Assembly (NCBI GenBank): GCA_045631645.1
Contig: JAZQVC010000042.1
Span: forward strand, 1-46,659
Length of the DNA stretch: 46,659 nucleotides
From: SIG459 sp045631645
Lineage (GTDB): Bacteria; Bacillota; Clostridia; Oscillospirales; Oscillospiraceae
Reading direction: 5' to 3'
Shown here one piece after another: positions 15,918-23,842 of this stretch. The notes beneath the pieces are model-generated. The model was given only the letters and a program-made list of their open reading frames with translations, was not told the origin of the DNA and searched no databases. The translations under genes and the position numbers were made by a program. How positions within the stretch are numbered: the stretch's first letter is position 1; every line of letters starts with the position of its first letter.

Positions 15918-16946
15918 ATGCATCTTGCCGATCTTACTCTTGAGCTTTGCTCTGCTGCAGGTCCTGCAGGATTTGAAGAGTCCGTGTCACGCCTTATCGA
16001 AGAAAAGATAAGACCCTATGTTGACGAAGTTAAGACCGATGTAATGGGAAACCTCATTGCCGTTAAGCGCTGCGGTAAGGAAAATGCACCCGCTGTCCTT
16101 CTTGATGCGCATATGGATGAAATCGGACTGATGGTTACAGGTCATGAAAACGGCTATCTGCGCTTCAACAGCCTCGGCGGTGTTGACCCAAGAATGCTTC
16201 CGGCTGCAGAGGTAACGGTTCTTACCGAGAAGCCCATCTATGGTGTTATCGACGTTATGCCTCCCCATGCTCTTTCTTCTGCTGATATGAGCAAGACCAT
16301 CGGAATTGATGATCTCTACATAGATATCGGTATGGACGATGATGAGGCTAAAGCGGCTGTTCCCGTTGGAACACCCTGCGTATACGGTGGTGGTGCATTC
16401 CGCATGGGCGAAGAGTCTATTTGCGGAAAAAGCCTTGATGACCGTAGCTGCGCAGCAATTATTATAAAGACCATGGAGACTCTTTCCGAAAAGTCTTGCG
16501 ATGTTGATGTATACTGCCTCTTCTCTGTTCAGGAAGAGATTGGCCTTCGCGGAGCTGTTACCGGCGCATTTGGAGCCGCCCCCGATTATGCCATCATTCT
16601 TGATGTAACCTTTGGAAAAACTCCCGATGTTGCTGCTCATAAGTGCCTTAAGATGGGCGGCGGCCCAGCAATCGCAGTGGGACCCAATACAAATCGCAGT
16701 TTCACCCGCAAAATAATCGACAAGGCAGTCAGCTGCGGCATTGATTATCAGCTTGAGGTTCTGCCCGGAAACAGCGGCACAAACGCATGGGCAATCCAGA
16801 CCAGCAGACAGGGCGTTGCAACCGCGATCGTATCCTTGCCCCTTAAGTATATGCATTCTCCTGTGGAGACCTGCCTTATCTCCGACGGGGAGAAGATAGT
16901 AATTCTTCTTACAGAATTTCTCAGCGATGCAGGGGAGGTGCTCTGA
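15918..16946 (+). CDS. M42 family metallo-aminopeptidase (first of tandem pair)
   Basis: A 342-residue M42 peptidase. Metal and catalytic positions are present: DAHMDEIGL, KSLDDRSCAA, VQEEIGLRGA, IILDVTFG and the late YMHSPVE histidine. It starts one base after murD. Related to the next gene but clearly diverged, so this is an old duplication. Such pairs can form mixed TET-like complexes; that is inference. A cellulase M label seen for some relatives is an annotation artefact of the family. Confidence 0.9.
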   Translation: MHLADLTLELCSAAGPAGFEESVSRLIEEKIRPYVDEVKTDVMGNLIAVKRCGKENAPAVLLDAHMDEIGLMVTGHENGYLRFNSLGGVDPRMLPAAEVTVLTEKPIYGVIDVMPPHALSSADMSKTIGIDDLYIDIGMDDDEAKAAVPVGTPCVYGGGAFRMGEESICGKSLDDRSCAAIIIKTMETLSEKSCDVDVYCLFSVQEEIGLRGAVTGAFGAAPDYAIILDVTFGKTPDVAAHKCLKMGGGPAIAVGPNTNRSFTRKIIDKAVSCGIDYQLEVLPGNSGTNAWAIQTSRQGVATAIVSLPLKYMHSPVETCLISDGEKIVILLTEFLSDAGEVL

Positions 16947-16947
16947 A

Positions 16948-17982
16948 ATGCTTGAAACTTTGAAAACACTTTGCTACCTCAATGGTGTATCCGGATTTGA
17001 GGACGAGGTAAGAAACTATATTCTTCAGCGCGCACTGCCTTACGCAGAATCTGTAAGCACCGATTCTCTCGGAAACCTTTATATTTTCAAGAAGGGAAAG
17101 ACCGAAACTTCTCAGAAAATTATGGTTTGCGCACATATGGATGAGGTCGGTTTCATTGTCATGGGCATTACCGATGAGGGATATCTTCGCTTTGGTTGCG
17201 TAGGCGGCATTGACCGACGCATTCTTATTGGCAAAAAAGTGTATGTGGGTGAAAACAGAATCCCCGGTGTAATTGCTGTTAAAGCCATTCATCAGACCAC
17301 TGCTGAGGAGCGGGGAAAAGTTCCCGATGTTGATGAGCTTTATATTGATATCGGCTGCATCGATAAAGAGAGCGCAGAAAAACTTACCTTCCTTGGAGAT
17401 TTCTGCTCTTTTGACAATAATATTGTTGAGTTTGGCAATGGATGGCTCAAGGCAAAGGCAATTGACGACAGAGTTGGCTGCGCTGCTGCCCTTAAGCTCA
17501 TAGAAAGCGAGCTGCCCTGCGATGTAACCTTTGTTTTCTCTGTTCAGGAGGAAATAGGTGCAAGAGGCGCAGGCGTTGCTGCAAACAGAATCTGCCCCGA
17601 TATTTCCCTTGTTCTTGAAGGCACTACTGCAACCGATCTCCCCGGAATTGCAGATTCCAAACGTATCTGCATTGCCGGAAAGGGTATAGTTGTTCCTTTT
17701 ATGGACGGCGGCACTGTGTATGACAAGACTATGTATTCCGAGATCACTTCCATTGCTGATGAAATTGGCGTCAAATGGCAGACAAAGACCCGTATTGCAG
17801 GCGGAACCGACGGATATTCTATCCAGCGCTCCCGCGCAGGTGTCCACACCGCAGCCATAAGCTGCGCTGTCAGAAATATCCATTCTCCCGCATGTGTCCT
17901 CAAAATTTCTGAATTTGAGGATATGTATAAGCTCTCCTATGCTTTCCTTGAGAAAGTTGCAGATGGAAAAGTTGTATTTTGA
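16948..17982 (+). CDS. M42 family metallo-aminopeptidase (second of tandem pair)
   Basis: A 344-residue paralogue of the gene before it, starting one base after its stop behind GGGGAGGTG. Site residues: CAHMDEVGF, AIDDRVGCAA, VQEEIGARGAG, VLEGTTATDLPG (glutamate in place of the aspartate ligand, common in this branch) and NIHSPA. An upstream in-frame start at 16927 would overlap the previous gene and carries no ribosome site. Confidence 0.9.
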   Translation: MLETLKTLCYLNGVSGFEDEVRNYILQRALPYAESVSTDSLGNLYIFKKGKTETSQKIMVCAHMDEVGFIVMGITDEGYLRFGCVGGIDRRILIGKKVYVGENRIPGVIAVKAIHQTTAEERGKVPDVDELYIDIGCIDKESAEKLTFLGDFCSFDNNIVEFGNGWLKAKAIDDRVGCAAALKLIESELPCDVTFVFSVQEEIGARGAGVAANRICPDISLVLEGTTATDLPGIADSKRICIAGKGIVVPFMDGGTVYDKTMYSEITSIADEIGVKWQTKTRIAGGTDGYSIQRSRAGVHTAAISCAVRNIHSPACVLKISEFEDMYKLSYAFLEKVADGKVVF

Positions 17983-18024
17983 TTAAATAACATATTTCTG
18001 TCATAAAATTACCGAGGTGATTTT

Positions 18025-18681
18025 ATGGCGGGAAAGACCAGACGAATAAGCTTGAGAAAGATCAGAGCCGGCAAAATTAATATTATGCCGGCTCTAATTA
18101 TAATTCTTACAGTTTCCGCTCTTGTATTTGGGTTCAAGGCGGTTCTATATCTGCGAAGACTCACCGGCGAAATGGCAATCAGTGATGCAACCGACATGGT
18201 TACACTTGCCGTGAACGATACTGTCAGCCATATTATGGCAGATGGTGACTATACTTACGATTACTTCGTGACCATAGAAAAGGATGTAAACGGCAATGTT
18301 GCCGCTATCAGTGCCAATATGTCGCGTATAAATGCTGTTTCCGCGCAAATTCTCAAAGAGGTTGTTGAAGCGGCGGAAAACGGTGTACTCAAAATAAGAG
18401 TGCCCATAGGAAACCTTTTGGGTTCAAATATTCTTATGGGCAAAGGGCCTGAAGTTCCAGTTGAGGTTATTACCCTTACAAGTTCCTATATTGATATTGA
18501 GAATGAGATTATTTCAACAGGGATAAATCAAGCGAAACATAAAATTATATTAAAAGTTGATGTTGATATTGACATACTTATTCCTTGGGATGTTCTGACC
18601 ACGAGAGTTGAAAGCAATGTTCTTATTGCTGAAACAGTAATAGTCGGAAAAGTACCGGAAACCTATGTTGATGTGGAGTGA
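18025..18681 (+). CDS. yunB: Sporulation protein YunB
   Basis: A 218-residue protein with a basic N-terminus, one membrane helix at about residues 22-44, and an extracytoplasmic domain with the YunB landmarks VPIGNLLGSNILMGKGPEVP and INQAKHKIILKVDVDIDILIP. In Bacillus yunB belongs to the mother-cell sigma-E regulon and its loss lowers spore formation; molecular role unknown. It indicates an endospore-forming lineage. ACCGAGGTG precedes the ATG. ligA begins within a few bases of its stop. No convincing sigma-E promoter could be placed upstream. Confidence 0.85.
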   Translation: MAGKTRRISLRKIRAGKINIMPALIIILTVSALVFGFKAVLYLRRLTGEMAISDATDMVTLAVNDTVSHIMADGDYTYDYFVTIEKDVNGNVAAISANMSRINAVSAQILKEVVEAAENGVLKIRVPIGNLLGSNILMGKGPEVPVEVITLTSSYIDIENEIISTGINQAKHKIILKVDVDIDILIPWDVLTTRVESNVLIAETVIVGKVPETYVDVE

Positions 18682-18686
18682 AATTT

Positions 18687-20669
18687 ATGACAGCTAATGA
18701 AGCAAGAGAGAAAATATTGGCTCTGAGAGCTGAGGTTGAGGAGCATTCCAGAAGATATTATGATGAGGATGCCCCTACCATTTCCGATTTTGAGTATGAT
18801 AAGCTTATTCATACACTTATGGATCTGGAGGATGCATTTCCGCAATTCAAAGATGCTTCTTCTCCAACGCAGAAGGTGGGAGGAAAGGTCAGCAATCAGT
18901 TCAGCCCCGTAAAGCATAAGGTGCCTCTTGAAAGCCTTACTGATGTTTTTTCTCATGAGGAACTTTCTGCTTTTGGTGACCGTATAGAGAAAGCACTTGA
19001 AGATAAGCACTCATACGATGTGGAGCCTAAAATTGACGGACTTTCCATTGCTCTTGAGTATGAAAACGGAGTCTTTGTTCGCGGTGCCACAAGAGGTGAC
19101 GGACAGACCGGCGAGGATGTAACTGAAAACCTTAAAACTATACGCTCACTTCCTCAAAAGCTTATAAACGCTCCCGAAAGACTTATTGTCCGCGGAGAGG
19201 TCTATATGTCAAAGGAAACTTTTGATATGCTCAACAAGGAAAGAGAGATAAAAGGGGAGAGCCTTTTGGCAAATCCCCGCAATGCCGCAGCCGGATCTTT
19301 GCGTCAGCTCGATTCAAATGTTACTGCATCTCGCCGTCTGGATCTTATTGTATATAATATTCAATACAGCACTCAGGAGTTTTCAAACCATACAGAAACT
19401 CTTGATGCGCTTAAATCCTACGGTTTTGATGTTGTTCCCTATAAGGTGTTTGACAGTGTTAATGACTGCATAAGTCATATTGAGTGGATAGGTGAGAACA
19501 GAGATTCGTTCCCTTATGAAATGGACGGAGCGGTTATAAAACTCAATGAGCTTTCATTGCGCGAAATTATGGGAAGCACAAGCAAAGCACCTCGTTGGGC
19601 TGTTGCCTATAAATATCCCCCGGAGAAGAAACCCAGCAAGGTTGTTGATATCGTGGTTCAGGTTGGCAGAACCGGTGTACTTACGCCTAAAGCTGTTGTT
19701 GAGCCTGTTCGCCTTGCGGGAACTACTGTTACAAATGCAACGCTGCATAATCAGGATTTCATAGATAAGCTTGATGTTCGCATTGGTGACACTGTACTTG
19801 TACAAAAGGCGGGCGAGATAATTCCCGAAGTGGTTGAAGTTGACTTTAAGCTCAGACCCGAGGGAACAAGCCCGTTTCGTCTGCCCGATGTTTGCCCCGA
19901 ATGCGGAAGCCCTGTTGTAAGAGATGAGGACGGAGCGGCAATGCGCTGCACGGGCGCTGAATGTCCTGCGCAGAAGCTTCGTAATATCTGCCATTTCGCT
20001 TCTAAAGAAGCAATGGATATCGAGGGACTTGGTCCTGCAGTAGTTGAAGCGCTTGTGAATGCGCAGCTAATTAATTCTCCTGCTGATTTGTATTATCTCG
20101 AACCCCAGTCCGTGGCTTCTCTTGACAGAATGGGCAAGAAGAGTGCTGAGAATCTTGTGGATGCAATAGAAAAGAGTAAAAGCGCAGGTCTGGCAAAGCT
20201 CATATGTGCTTTCGGAATTCGTCAGGTCGGAGCAAAGGCTGCAAAAGTTCTTGCCAGACATTTTGGAAGCCTTGATAATCTCATTAGTGCCAATGTTCTG
20301 GAACTTCTTATGGTTCCCGATATAGGTCAGATTACCGCTGAGAATATCGTTGACTATTTCGAAAATCCTCAATCTTTGCATCAGATCGAGCTTCTGAGAA
20401 CCGCGGGAGTAAACTTTGAGAGCGACGATGAAGTTGTTGACCAGCGTTTTGCAGGTATTACCTTTGTTCTCACTGGAACGCTTCCCAACTACACCCGCGA
20501 TGAAGCTGCCGCAATAATTGAAAAATTTGGCGGAAAGGTCAGCGGAAGTGTCAGTAAGAAAACGGGATATGTTCTTGCTGGTGAGGCAGCGGGCAGCAAA
20601 CTTACTAAAGCAGAAAGTCTCGGCATTCCAATTATTGACGAAGATGAGTTTTTGAAAATGACCGAATAA
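18687..20669 (+). CDS. ligA: NAD-dependent DNA ligase
   Basis: A 660-residue LigA. The adenylated lysine is K115 (EPKIDGLS); the Zn finger has four cysteines (CPECG ... CTGAECP), followed by helix-hairpin-helix repeats and a C-terminal BRCT domain (TFVLTGTLPNYTRDEA). It seals nicks during replication and repair using NAD. ATG 18687 has GGAG 8 bases upstream; a GTG at 18678 would overlap yunB. Full family length. Confidence 0.96.
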   Translation: MTANEAREKILALRAEVEEHSRRYYDEDAPTISDFEYDKLIHTLMDLEDAFPQFKDASSPTQKVGGKVSNQFSPVKHKVPLESLTDVFSHEELSAFGDRIEKALEDKHSYDVEPKIDGLSIALEYENGVFVRGATRGDGQTGEDVTENLKTIRSLPQKLINAPERLIVRGEVYMSKETFDMLNKEREIKGESLLANPRNAAAGSLRQLDSNVTASRRLDLIVYNIQYSTQEFSNHTETLDALKSYGFDVVPYKVFDSVNDCISHIEWIGENRDSFPYEMDGAVIKLNELSLREIMGSTSKAPRWAVAYKYPPEKKPSKVVDIVVQVGRTGVLTPKAVVEPVRLAGTTVTNATLHNQDFIDKLDVRIGDTVLVQKAGEIIPEVVEVDFKLRPEGTSPFRLPDVCPECGSPVVRDEDGAAMRCTGAECPAQKLRNICHFASKEAMDIEGLGPAVVEALVNAQLINSPADLYYLEPQSVASLDRMGKKSAENLVDAIEKSKSAGLAKLICAFGIRQVGAKAAKVLARHFGSLDNLISANVLELLMVPDIGQITAENIVDYFENPQSLHQIELLRTAGVNFESDDEVVDQRFAGITFVLTGTLPNYTRDEAAAIIEKFGGKVSGSVSKKTGYVLAGEAAGSKLTKAESLGIPIIDEDEFLKMTE

Positions 20670-20697
20670 AAAAAGAGTCCTTCTGGACTCTTTTTTT
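20668..20697 (+). terminator. Rho-independent terminator after ligA
   Basis: Stem 20668-20680 with 20685-20697, TTCT loop, ending in seven T. Confidence 0.9.
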
Positions 20698-20754
20698 GTT
20701 ATTAAGAGCTCATATTTTTCATAGAGTGTACAAACACTGTTCGGAGGTTAAATT

Positions 20755-21525
20755 ATGGATGCGCTGAAATTAATGCTTCATAGAAAGAAAAAGCTTTTAA
20801 GTGTTCTCTCGTTGGTGATGGTAGTTGTTCTTATTTTTGGAGTAGTGAATAGCCCTCTTGCAATTAGCGCCTCAAAAACTGAGAGAAAGCTGCCTATATA
20901 CAGCGTAAAACGTGACGATAAGGCGGTATCACTTACATTTGATGCCGCGTGGGGAAATGAGGACACTCAGATTCTCATAGATATTTTGGGGAAATATAAT
21001 GTTAAGGCAACATTCTTCGTAGTTGGACAATGGGTGGATAAGTATCCCGAATCCGTTAAAGCGCTGCATGATGCAGGACATGAGGTGATGACCCATTCGG
21101 ATGACCATGCGCATTTTAATAGCCTGAGTACAGAACAAATTGCCGATAATATAAATAAAAGCTGCGATAAAATTGAGGCTGTCACGGGAGTGAGACCGAA
21201 TCTATTTCGCTGTCCCTACGGAGAATACAATGATAATGTGATTTCAACATTGAATTCCATGGGTATGTATACTATTCAATGGGATGTTGATAGCCTTGAT
21301 TGGAAAGATTTATCTGCCGCTGATATTAAAGAAAGGGTTTGTGCAGGGGTAGAAAATGGCAGTATAGTACTTTTTCACAACGCGGCTAAAAATACTCCTG
21401 AGGCGCTTCCGAGTATAATCGAGCATTTGCTTGCTCAGGGCTATAAAATGATTCCTGTGAGTGAAATATTGTTGAAAGGGGAATATGATATAGATCACAC
21501 GGGACGTATGCACCCATTAACTTGA
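20755..21525 (+). CDS. pdaB: PdaB-like polysaccharide deacetylase
   Basis: A 256-residue NodB-type deacetylase with one N-terminal membrane helix (about 14-36). The catalytic fold shows TFDAAWGNED (metal-binding aspartate), THSDDHAHF (metal histidines) and FRCPYGEYN. The AAWGNEDT version of motif 1 is typical of PdaB, a sporulation protein needed for spore cortex maintenance in Bacillus. Extracytoplasmic in the forespore is expected. ATG follows TCGGAGG. Other CE4 enzymes acting on peptidoglycan are the alternative. Confidence 0.82.
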   Translation: MDALKLMLHRKKKLLSVLSLVMVVVLIFGVVNSPLAISASKTERKLPIYSVKRDDKAVSLTFDAAWGNEDTQILIDILGKYNVKATFFVVGQWVDKYPESVKALHDAGHEVMTHSDDHAHFNSLSTEQIADNINKSCDKIEAVTGVRPNLFRCPYGEYNDNVISTLNSMGMYTIQWDVDSLDWKDLSAADIKERVCAGVENGSIVLFHNAAKNTPEALPSIIEHLLAQGYKMIPVSEILLKGEYDIDHTGRMHPLT

Positions 21526-21536
21526 TACTATAAAGC

Positions 21537-21567
21537 AAAAAACCGCGTCCCAAAAGGAAGCGGTTTT
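21537..21567. terminator. Terminator between the deacetylase and phosphopantetheinyl transferase genes
   Basis: aaaaaccgc pairs with gcggtttt around a loop that can pair further (gtcc/ggaa-type, imperfect), between convergent genes. Confidence 0.75.
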
Positions 21568-22157
21568 CATATTATACTGATATTAATATTTTCGGGATTA
21601 TCAGAGCATACTGAGAAAATGTAATGGTCACTTAGCTCGATATTATAAGTTTCGCATACATAGTTTTCACTTTCAATTTCAAGAATAGAATTAACTGGCA
21701 TTTCGAGAGTTTTATAAATACTTTCTTTTCTTGTCCATAAAGCTAAGAGATCATTGAGTGAATGGATTTTGGAAATTTCATTACGGGTGCAAATTCTTTT
21801 TGCGAGAGGCATAAAATCTTTTGTGCTTTCGGTTCTTTTGCTGAGGTTTTCAATATCGATTCCGCAGCAGTTATTTGATATCACAACTGCAACAGCACCA
21901 TCAGTGTGACTTAAAGAAAAATAAAACTCATCGCATGTCCATTTTCCTTCTTTTTCTGAAAACTTAACCTCGTCCATTTTTTTGCAAAACGAGAGATTTA
22001 TAGCCTCCTCAAGTAGTTTCCATACCTTGTAGCGCTGTTTTTTAAGTTTTGTGTTTGAGGTTAATTTAATATATTGCTTTCTTTCGGCAGGATAAACCTC
22101 ATATATAGGTAAATCATCAGATATTTTACTTATATAAACATTAGTAAAGTTTTTCAT
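21567..22157 (-). CDS. 4'-phosphopantetheinyl transferase, Sfp-like
   Basis: A 196-residue protein with the phosphopantetheinyl transferase motifs GIDIENLSKR (Mg and CoA site) and LWTRKESIYKT, plus FSLSHTDGAVAVV. These enzymes move the phosphopantetheine arm of CoA onto carrier proteins. The size fits the Sfp type. No polyketide or peptide synthetase is in the window, so the partner may be a distant carrier or the fatty acid ACP. Lower G+C than its neighbours. Confidence 0.85.
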   Translation of the reverse strand: MKNFTNVYISKISDDLPIYEVYPAERKQYIKLTSNTKLKKQRYKVWKLLEEAINLSFCKKMDEVKFSEKEGKWTCDEFYFSLSHTDGAVAVVISNNCCGIDIENLSKRTESTKDFMPLAKRICTRNEISKIHSLNDLLALWTRKESIYKTLEMPVNSILEIESENYVCETYNIELSDHYIFSVCSDNPENINISII

Positions 22158-22367
22158 ATTTGTTGTCCTAAATAAATTTTAATTTAATTTATCACATATA
22201 TATATTTATAGCAACTAAAGATTAAGTTTTGAATTTTGTCAAATATAATTATAAAATTAAAATTATATTTAACGTGATGCTTGACCTTGTGGCATTATAA
22301 TTATAAAATACTTATGTTGCGATATATTTTACTGAAAATACAAAATGTAAAATAGGAGGACATAAAA

Positions 22368-23537
22368 GTGATTAAATCTTATGCAGGCTGGCCCGGCAAA
22401 GTTGTTGCAGGCGAGGGTGCTCTCGCTGCAATTGGCGAAGAGGTCAAAGCTCTTGGTGGCAGCAGAGTTGCTGTTTTTTCTGATGGTTTTGTTTCCACTC
22501 TTCCTCTCGTAACTCAAGCCATGGATAACATGAAGGCTATGGGTCTTGAAGTTATGATGTTTAACCGCATTGGACCCAACCCCACTGATGCGATGGTTAT
22601 GGATGGCGTTGAAGAGATGAGAGCCTTCCAACCCGATGTTCTTGCTTGCGTCGGCGGCGGCAGCCCTATGGATTGCGCAAAAGCAGCAAACGTTGTTTAT
22701 ACTCATGGCGGCGAGGTTGAAGATTATAATGTTAACACCGGTGGTGTAATGCGCATTGAAAATAAGCTTCTTCCTTTCATCGCTGTTCCCACCACTGCAG
22801 GTACCGGTTCTGAGGTTACCAATGTTGGTGTTATCACTGGACTTAAGAGACATATTAAGTTCGGCGTTCTCAGCCCCTATCTTGTTCCCACTGTTGCGGT
22901 TCTTGATCCTCTGATCACTGTCGGTCTCAATCCCTCCATCACTGCTGCAACCGGCATCGATGCTCTCACTCACTGCATTGAGTCTTATGTTTCTGTTGAT
23001 GATTTCCCCATTGCAAATGCAGAAGCTCTCTATGGCATCAAGATGATCAAGAAAAATCTTCCTATTTGCTATAAAGACGGCGGAAACATCCAGGCAAGAG
23101 AAAATATGCTCCTTGCTGCTATGATGGCAGGTGCATCCTTCAATATTAACAATCTGGGTCTCTGCCATCAGATGGCCCATCAGCTCAGCGCTTATTTTGG
23201 AATGGCACACGGCGTTGCAAACGCTGTTCTTCTTCCCGAAGTTATGCGCTTTAATATGAGAGCTGTTCCTGAGAGATATGCTGATATCGCTGAGGCTTTC
23301 GGTGTTGATATCCGCGGCATGAGCGTTGAAGAAGCTGCCAAAGCAGGTATTGATGCTGTTGAGGCATTCTGCAGAGAGATGGGAATTCCCAAGTATCTTG
23401 ATGAGCTTGGAGTAGAAAAGGAAAAAGTTCCCGCAATGGCTATTACCGCCCTTGAAGACGGTGTTGGCGCTACTAATCCCGTACAGACCACTGTTAAAGA
23501 ATGCGAAGAAGTATTCTATAAGTGCTTCAGCAAATAA
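22368..23537 (+). CDS. Iron-dependent alcohol dehydrogenase
   Basis: A 389-residue group III (Fe-type) alcohol dehydrogenase starting at GTG 22368 behind ATAGGAGG. The NAD loop GGGSPMDCAK is at 96-105; the iron ligands are D198, H202, H267 and H281 (GIDALTHCIE, GLCHQMAHQ, GMAHGVANA). These enzymes interconvert aldehydes and alcohols, usually reducing aldehydes in fermentation. It converges on the GRE/AOR operon, and reduction of a GRE-derived aldehyde is the likeliest role (inference). Butanol-, propanediol- or 4-hydroxybutyrate-type specificity cannot be told apart. Confidence 0.92.
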   Translation: MIKSYAGWPGKVVAGEGALAAIGEEVKALGGSRVAVFSDGFVSTLPLVTQAMDNMKAMGLEVMMFNRIGPNPTDAMVMDGVEEMRAFQPDVLACVGGGSPMDCAKAANVVYTHGGEVEDYNVNTGGVMRIENKLLPFIAVPTTAGTGSEVTNVGVITGLKRHIKFGVLSPYLVPTVAVLDPLITVGLNPSITAATGIDALTHCIESYVSVDDFPIANAEALYGIKMIKKNLPICYKDGGNIQARENMLLAAMMAGASFNINNLGLCHQMAHQLSAYFGMAHGVANAVLLPEVMRFNMRAVPERYADIAEAFGVDIRGMSVEEAAKAGIDAVEAFCREMGIPKYLDELGVEKEKVPAMAITALEDGVGATNPVQTTVKECEEVFYKCFSK

Positions 23538-23545
23538 GAAATATG

Positions 23546-23580
23546 TAAAAAATCCCGACCTTAATGGTCGGGATTTTTTT
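23546..23580. terminator. Bidirectional terminator between the alcohol dehydrogenase and the GRE operon
   Basis: Nine G+C-rich pairs (23552-23560 with 23566-23574), loop ttaat, flanked by A and T runs. Confidence 0.92.
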
Positions 23581-23589
23581 ATTGGATTT

Positions 23590-23841
23590 TTATCCTCCGT
23601 AAGCTGGGCGAAGCGCCATAATGCTGTCTCCATCGCTTATAGATGCTTCAGCATTAACACGCTTTCCATTGAGGAAAAATACGAGAGAGGAAATGCTGTC
23701 AAACAGTATTTTGTCGTCTCCGCACTGTTTTAAGGCGCATAAAAGCGCTTCATAAACTGTGGAAGCGTCTTCCACTTCGTAGTTTCCCGCTGAAAAGCTG
23801 CCCATTATTTCGGGACAAATTGGTTTGATATAAACCTTCAT
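23590..23841 (-). CDS. MoaD/ThiS-like ubiquitin-fold sulfur carrier
   Basis: An 83-residue protein that ends in Gly-Gly (RPAYGG), the hallmark of MoaD/ThiS sulfur carriers whose C-terminus becomes a thiocarboxylate. The fold pattern VEDASTVYEALL ... FFLNGKRVNA ... DGDSIMALRP fits the beta-grasp. Its ATG lies one base after the stop of the AOR gene, so the two are translationally linked. MoaD-like genes beside AOR genes are common and are thought to serve the tungsto- or molybdopterin cofactor. Last gene of the GRE operon. Confidence 0.85.
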   Translation of the reverse strand: MKVYIKPICPEIMGSFSAGNYEVEDASTVYEALLCALKQCGDDKILFDSISSLVFFLNGKRVNAEASISDGDSIMALRPAYGG

Positions 23842-23842
23842 A

